A program made the translations under genes and the position numbers. Shown one piece after another: positions 57,639 through 64,000 of a DNA stretch of 64,000 nucleotides; position 1 is the first letter of the stretch, and every line of letters begins with the position of its first letter. The stretch is from Candidatus Hydrogenedentota bacterium (GTDB taxonomy: Bacteria > Hydrogenedentota > Hydrogenedentia > Hydrogenedentales > JAEUWI01), in contig JAHBVV010000013.1 in assembly GCA_019637335.1 (NCBI GenBank), positions 97,234 to 161,233 of the forward strand, read 5' to 3'. The notes under the pieces were generated by a model. It searched no databases, was not told the origin of the DNA, and saw only the letters and a program-made list of their open reading frames with translations.

Positions 57639-58994
57639 CTAGCAGGGGAGTTCCCAGCCTTTGCGGTATTCCTTGCTGACGAATTCGGCGGGGTTGGGGA
57701 CGTTGGTGACCATGCCCTTCTTGTTGTCCCAGTGCATCTTTTGCTCGGTGCGGATGGCGAGGTTGCCGAAGACGACCATTTCGGTGAAGGGGCCGGAGTA
57801 GTCGAAGTTGGATGCGGCCGCTTCGCCGCCCTTGCAGGCCTGGATCCAGTTGAGGTAGGGATCTTCGCCCTCGATGCGCTTGATGGTCTGCTCGGGCTTC
57901 TTGTAGTCGAGCATTTTCTCGTCGGGCAGGAGGCGCGCCTGGCCGCCGTATTCGCCGGCCGTCAGGATGCCGCTCTCGCCCACGAAATAGGAGCCGTTGC
58001 GGCCATCGCCGAGCTTCTGATCGAGGGGCACGCCGTCGGGGCGCTTGGGGATGAGCTCGCCGTCGTACCAGTAGACGTCGACGGGGGCCATGTCGCCGCG
58101 CGCGGGGAAGCTGTACTTGACGATGGAGGCGTTCGGGGCGGTCTGGTCGTTCTTGCCGGACTGTGCGACGACTTCGACGGTGTAGTCGGGGGCTTCAACG
58201 AGCTTGAGGGCCCAGAAGGCGGGGTCCATGATGTGGCAGGCCATATCGCCGAGGGCTCCGCACCCGAAGTCCCACCAGCCGCGCCAGTTGAAGGGGGCGT
58301 ACTTGGCATTGTAGGGGCGCATGGGGGCGGTGCCGATCCAGAGGTCCCAGTTCATGGTTTCGGGGATGGCTTCCTCGTCGAGGGGCTTGTCGATGCCCTG
58401 GGGCCACACGGGGCGGTTGGTCCAGACGTGGGCTTCCTTGACCTGGCCGATGGCTCCGGACCAGACCATTTCGCAGAGGTCGCGGACGCCGTCGCCGCAG
58501 TGTCCCTGGTTGCCCATCTGGGTGGCGACGCCCATTTCGCGGGCGACGTTGGTCAGGAGGCGCGCTTCGGCGACAGTGTGCGTGAGGGGCTTCTGCACAT
58601 AGACGTGTTTGCCGAGCTTCATGGCCATGTAGGCGGCGGGGGCGTGGGTGTGGTCGGGGGTGGAGATGGTGACCGCGTCGATCTCGGGCATGGACTCCAG
58701 CATCTCGCGGTAGTCTTTGAACTGCTTGGCTTCGGGCAGGCGGTAGAAGGCCTCGCTGGCGCGGTCAAAGTCGGGGTCGCAGAGGGCGACGACGTTTTCA
58801 CCGTGGCGGTGGCAGGACATGATGTCGCCCATGCCCTTGCCGCCGGCGCCGATGGCGGCGATGTTGAGTTTTTCGTTGGGGGATTTCTTCCCCGGGACGA
58901 CCTGGGCCGTGTTGGGCTGGGCGAGGGCGCCCGCGGCGGCCGTGGTGGTGGTGGCGGCCAGGAAGGCGCGCCGGGTCATGGCATTCTTGGTCAT
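57639..58994 (-). CDS. Tat-exported Gfo/Idh/MocA family oxidoreductase, paralogue 3
   Basis: A 451-residue protein; the ATG at 58994 has GGAGAG six bases upstream, and the long in-frame stretch further upstream is not coding-like. Tat signal MTRRAFLAATTTTAAAGALA, dinucleotide motif LNIAAIGAGGKGMGDIMSCH, TISTPDHTHAPAAYMAMKLG and VYVQKPLTHTVAEARLLTNV, then PFNWRGWWDFGCGALGDMAC. It is much closer to paralogue 1 than to 2, including the SKEYRKGWELPC ending. The C-terminal Cys is at the very end in both 1 and 3. The order and spacing suggest three separate messages or a loose operon. Confidence 0.93.
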   Translation of the reverse strand: MTKNAMTRRAFLAATTTTAAAGALAQPNTAQVVPGKKSPNEKLNIAAIGAGGKGMGDIMSCHRHGENVVALCDPDFDRASEAFYRLPEAKQFKDYREMLESMPEIDAVTISTPDHTHAPAAYMAMKLGKHVYVQKPLTHTVAEARLLTNVAREMGVATQMGNQGHCGDGVRDLCEMVWSGAIGQVKEAHVWTNRPVWPQGIDKPLDEEAIPETMNWDLWIGTAPMRPYNAKYAPFNWRGWWDFGCGALGDMACHIMDPAFWALKLVEAPDYTVEVVAQSGKNDQTAPNASIVKYSFPARGDMAPVDVYWYDGELIPKRPDGVPLDQKLGDGRNGSYFVGESGILTAGEYGGQARLLPDEKMLDYKKPEQTIKRIEGEDPYLNWIQACKGGEAAASNFDYSGPFTEMVVFGNLAIRTEQKMHWDNKKGMVTNVPNPAEFVSKEYRKGWELPC

Positions 58995-59243
58995 TGGTAC
59001 TCTCCGGAGCGGCAAACCATGGGATGGGCCGCAGTTGTTTTTGAGTTCGGGCGGCGTTCCCCTGCTCCCTCCTGGAACACAGCGAGGATCCAGGGGAAGA
59101 CGGCCCGCAACGTCATCCGGGTGAGCATAAAGATTTCCGGGGGGAAGTTCAAACTGGAGGTTAGTTGACAGTTGACAATGGCGGTAGTGGGTAGTGGGCG
59201 GAGTGGATTCGCTCGAGTGGGCTATTGATGGAGGTGGTGGGTT

Positions 59244-59293
59244 GGCGTTGCTCCAGGCACACGAATCCGCCTGAGGCGGAATCGCGTGGCACG
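59244..59293. repeat. 50-bp dispersed repeat, copy 2
   Basis: Same ends as 54149-54198, with the palindromic centre TCCGCC-TGA-GGCGGA in place of GCGCC-TC-GGGCGC. Both arms changed together, which preserves the hairpin. Confidence 0.8.
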
Positions 59294-59406
59294 GGAGAAT
59301 TGTGTTGCGCCTTCGGCGCGTTGCGGGCGGGCCGTCCGCCACGGCGTATCTTCGACTCGCGCTCCCATTGGTCCGGCTCTTGTGGTTGGGAGGCGCGGTG
59401 ATAGAC

Positions 59407-59442
59407 AACCCGCGCCAGGGCGGGTTCGCCCTGGCGCGGGTT
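59407..59442. terminator. 16-bp perfect hairpin after the lipoprotein gene
   Basis: AACCCGCGCCAGGGCG (59407-59422) pairs exactly with 59427-59442 around a GGTT loop. It lies 23 bp beyond the stop codon of the minus-strand lipoprotein gene. TTG follows on the + strand and GTCTATC on the minus strand, so the U-run is poor on either side. A rho-independent terminator or RNA-stabilising stem is likely. Confidence 0.75.
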
Positions 59443-59464
59443 TTGTGGCCGGTTCGGCTACTGC

Positions 59465-60703
59465 TTACTTGTCGTCATCGTCGTCATCATCATCATCATC
59501 ATCATCGTCGTCGCGATGTCCGCGTTCGTGGCGGGTTCCGACTTCGGAGACGAGTACAAGCTCGCCGGTTTCGGCGTCGAAGACTTCGATGACCGAGTTT
59601 TCGGTCATGGCGGGGACGTAGTCGCCGCGTGCGGAGACGAGGTTGATGTGGGCCTTTTCACTCTTCCGGACGCGCGCGTCGGCGATGAGTTCGCCATCGA
59701 CGGCGACTTCGACCACGCGAATCAGGGTGAGATCCTCCATTTTGATCTTGAGTTGCCGGAAGTCATTGTGGGTCTTGAACCTGGCCTCCCCTTCGGCGTC
59801 GGGGTCCACGCCGGTGCTGACGAGGCGGAAGTGGAGGTGGAATTTGCCGCCGCGGGTGCTTTCGTCGTCCTCCACGGGAAAGTCGAGAATCGCGACGGTA
59901 TTGGCGGCGAGGGATCCATCGAAGTTGAGCGCGCCGATGGCGACGACCTCGGCTCCGACGATGAGGTCGGCGGGGGTTCCGTTGGCGGTGTCGAAGTCAT
60001 CGGGGAGGAAGATGGCGGCATTCAGGACATCCACGAGGATCTCGGCGCCGCCGCGGCGGACCACGATGAAGGCGTCATCGGGGTTGCTTTCGACGATCTC
60101 GCCGCGCACCTGGGCCTGGACGGCGTTGAAGAGGCCGACCTGCAGGTCGGGGATGAGCTGGTAGCCGCCGGCGTCGAGTTCGACGAGGGTAATGGCGCCG
60201 AGGTCGAAGACGAGGAGTCCGGCTTCACCCGCAACGACGGAAAAGCTTATTGGCACACGAAGGTTGCCGCCGTCGAGCAGGTCCACGGCTACGGGGGCGT
60301 CGGGCGCATCGGCGAAGACGGCCGCAGCTCCGGAAAGCGAGAGGACGGCGCCCTCGTATTCGCCCGGAGGTACGGGGGCAAGGTCGATCAGATTGGGCAT
60401 GTTCAGGATGTCGAGCAAATTGAGGTCGAAGGGGGTGTCAATCACGACGACATTGGCCGGATCGCCGACCTGCTGGAGGGCGACCTGATCCACGGTGATC
60501 GTCAGGCTGACGAGCTCTTCCTGCTGAACCACACGGGCCTTGGGCACGCTGGTGGACTTGGCGCGCAGGCCGGCGTCGTTTGCGGCCACGAGCACGGTCA
60601 ATTCGGCGTTCTTGGTCGCGGGCGAGCCACCGAGCGGGCAGCCCATGAGGAAGAGGGGAACAGTCAGGGCCGCAAGGGCCTGTTTCAATCGAAATGGAAC
60701 CAT
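59465..60703 (-). CDS. DUF4382-type lipoprotein with a polyaspartate tail
   Basis: A 412-residue lipoprotein. The signal peptide MVPFRLKQALAALTVPLFLM is followed by GC, so Cys22 is the lipidated residue. Residues about 33-190 fit DUF4382 (LTVLVAANDAGLRAKSTSVP, DTPFDLNLLDILNM, LAPVPPGEYEGAVLSLSGAA). The second half is beta-rich with two repeats of a fold around AQVRGEIVESNPDDAFIVVR and KTHNDFRQLKIKMEDLTLI. The protein ends RHERGHRD then 14 consecutive Asp and a Lys. A tail of this kind would bind calcium or other cations or interact with a basic partner. It is divergent from the methyltransferase-like gene. Confidence 0.85.
   Translation of the reverse strand: MVPFRLKQALAALTVPLFLMGCPLGGSPATKNAELTVLVAANDAGLRAKSTSVPKARVVQQEELVSLTITVDQVALQQVGDPANVVVIDTPFDLNLLDILNMPNLIDLAPVPPGEYEGAVLSLSGAAAVFADAPDAPVAVDLLDGGNLRVPISFSVVAGEAGLLVFDLGAITLVELDAGGYQLIPDLQVGLFNAVQAQVRGEIVESNPDDAFIVVRRGGAEILVDVLNAAIFLPDDFDTANGTPADLIVGAEVVAIGALNFDGSLAANTVAILDFPVEDDESTRGGKFHLHFRLVSTGVDPDAEGEARFKTHNDFRQLKIKMEDLTLIRVVEVAVDGELIADARVRKSEKAHINLVSARGDYVPAMTENSVIEVFDAETGELVLVSEVGTRHERGHRDDDDDDDDDDDDDDK
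59471..59512. repeat. Trinucleotide tract encoding 14 Asp
   Basis: Fourteen in-frame GAC/GAT codons on the minus strand (written gtc/atc on the + strand), with a run of seven identical GAT in the middle. Such tracts change length by slippage without shifting the frame. Confidence 0.9.
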
Positions 60704-60965
60704 GACGAAACTCCTTTCACGGTCTGTGGACGCCGCCGGTGGAAGACCGGCGTATACTTGACAGACTACGACCCGAGTCGCCGCGTGTGGCGTCCGAAGG
60801 CACGCGCGTCTATAGGATAAGAGAGGCGATTTCGGGCATATTCCGCATGGGAAACACCAGAATGGAACGCTTTTCGGGGTTTAGTGAAAAAAGTGCGCGG
60901 GATCGACGCGCTCTGCTTTCTTACGTTCCCCGGGGGTACAATGCACGGAACGTACGGTATCGCTA
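60704..60965. other. Divergent intergenic region
   Basis: 262 bp between the lipoprotein and the methyltransferase-like gene. A ccggcgt/acgccgg-type pairing near 60730-60750 and several TATA-like patches (60810-60830) are visible, but no clear promoter. No gene is supported. Confidence 0.45.
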
Positions 60966-61595
60966 ATGGGAGGCGTGGCCGGCGCGTGGAGGAATCGACT
61001 CGTGGACGTGGGATACCGGATTGCGTTGGCGATCGTTGCGGTTGCGCATGGCGTATTCAGCCGGCGTTACGTAAGGGGTGCGCGGGCGGGTGCGACGCTG
61101 TTCAAGGAGCGCGCCGAGGGCCGGGGGCTGGCGGCGGCGACGGGCGCGGCCTATGCGGCCTATTGCTTCACCGTGCTGGCCTTTATGATAAATCCGGCGT
61201 GGATGGGGTGGTCCGCGCTGCCGATTCCGCCGTGGCTTCGGTGGGTTGGCGCGCCGGTGATGGCGGCGGGCGCCGCGCTGCACATCTGGGGCATGCACCA
61301 TCTCGGGAAGAACCTGACGATTAGCATCAGCACGCGCGCGGGGCATGCGCTGGTGACGTCGGGCCCGTTTCGGTGGATCCGGCACCCGTTGTATAGCGGG
61401 GGAATGTTGGAATCCGTTGGCGTGTGCCTGCTGCTGGCAAACGGGGCGGTGTCGGCGTGCGCGCTGGCGTTCTGGTTGCTGATCGCGTGGCGCACGCCGC
61501 TGGAGGAGGCGATCCTGGAGGACGCGTTTGGAGAGCGGTATCGCCAATACCGGGGCTACACGGGGCGTTTTCTGCCGCGCGTGACACGGGGCTGA
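60966..61595 (+). CDS. Isoprenylcysteine carboxyl methyltransferase-family membrane protein
   Basis: A 209-residue integral membrane protein with hydrophobic segments near residues 16-32, 52-72, 85-106 and 148-170. The C-terminal family signature is clear: LVTSGPFRWIRHPLYSGGML (the GPY/FRxxRHPxY SAM-binding block) and EEAILEDAFGERYRQYRGYT, where the E and the YxxY are conserved. Bacterial ICMT-like or phospholipid-methyltransferase-like enzymes of this size methylate small lipids or unknown acceptors. Nothing in the context identifies the substrate. The ATG at 60966 lacks an obvious ribosome binding site. Confidence 0.88.
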   Translation: MGGVAGAWRNRLVDVGYRIALAIVAVAHGVFSRRYVRGARAGATLFKERAEGRGLAAATGAAYAAYCFTVLAFMINPAWMGWSALPIPPWLRWVGAPVMAAGAALHIWGMHHLGKNLTISISTRAGHALVTSGPFRWIRHPLYSGGMLESVGVCLLLANGAVSACALAFWLLIAWRTPLEEAILEDAFGERYRQYRGYTGRFLPRVTRG

Positions 61596-61697
61596 GGATA
61601 TTTGGGGCTTCTCACCGCCTTGCCACGGCCGCGCCGATCTCGTACACTGTGGGCTGTAGTGAGGATGAGGCGCGTCAAACAATAAAGGGGCCTGCCC

Positions 61698-64000
<2,303 letters not shown>

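Larger units (their letters stand above)
58995..59464. other. Intergenic with dispersed repeat and long hairpin
   Basis: 470 bp between paralogue 3 and the lipoprotein gene. It contains the second copy of the 50-bp repeat (59244-59293), a 25-bp piece shared with the element at 17883 (59336-59360) and a 16-bp perfect hairpin at 59407-59442. The stretch gtgggcggagtgg...gatggaggtggtgggtt near 59190-59245 resembles one near 56035-56075. No gene is supported. Confidence 0.6.

Noticed and set aside
57633..59168. 511-residue Gly/Val/His-rich frame on the plus strand over paralogue 3
   Set aside because: Exact antisense of a Gfo/Idh/MocA gene; equivalent shadow frames appear over paralogues 1 and 2, as expected if codon bias is the cause.

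Overview
The window is high-GC DNA (about 60-66 % by eye) from a diderm, heterotrophic bacterium, most likely Candidatus Hydrogenedentota or a close relative in the Planctomycetes/Lentisphaerae neighbourhood. This is an inference from several signs: a long Gly-Glu repeat linker in a secreted protein at the right edge, a C-terminal dockerin-like module on a secreted trypsin-like protease, several Tat-exported Gfo/Idh/MocA oxidoreductases, a DUF1080-propeller protein, SGNH and ceramidase-like secreted enzymes, and lpxK (lipid A, hence an outer membrane). No rRNA, tRNA, CRISPR array or prophage was recognised.

Layout. 1-8 kb: the start of a sodium:solute symporter (runs off the left edge), a large secreted protein of unknown function, a HigA-like antitoxin with an unusual small partner, an SGNH hydrolase, a membrane protein and a DUF1080-propeller protein. 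8-19 kb: a glycosyltransferase bracketed by two copies of a 206-226 bp palindromic element (third copy at 18.7 kb), a secreted protease, a polytopic membrane protein, a REP-like patch, then ceramidase-like and lpxK. 19-25 kb: dprA, a prepilin-like protein, an intergenic region with strong hairpins and a textbook promoter, a sugar isomerase-like TIM barrel, hflX and a TPR protein. 25-30.4 kb: a minus-strand operon lipA-lipoyl protein-hom-thrC-HAD-lipB. 30.6-40.4 kb: two divergent versions of the circularly permuted ATP-grasp / alpha-E / transglutaminase system. 40.4-45.7 kb: operon tlyA-recN-LOG-like-beta-CASP hydrolase-TPR/zinc-ribbon protein.

46.2-54 kb is the accessory region: hicBA, a Fic protein whose 5' end and promoter region have been duplicated upstream, then a clearly lower-GC insert (about 48.4-52.9 kb). 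The insert carries a small membrane protein and a tightly coupled two-gene unit, a calcineurin-like metallophosphoesterase with a C-terminal helical repeat followed by an HSP90/GHKL-type ATPase. It abuts a 5'-truncated type III restriction-like nuclease fragment exactly where GC content jumps. I cannot match the two-gene unit to a named defence system; it is the best candidate for an undescribed system here.

54.5-64 kb: three tandem paralogous Tat-exported Gfo/Idh/MocA proteins, a DUF4382 lipoprotein ending in 14 aspartates, an isoprenylcysteine-methyltransferase-like membrane protein, and the start of a giant secreted repeat protein that runs off the right edge inside its Gly-Glu linker.
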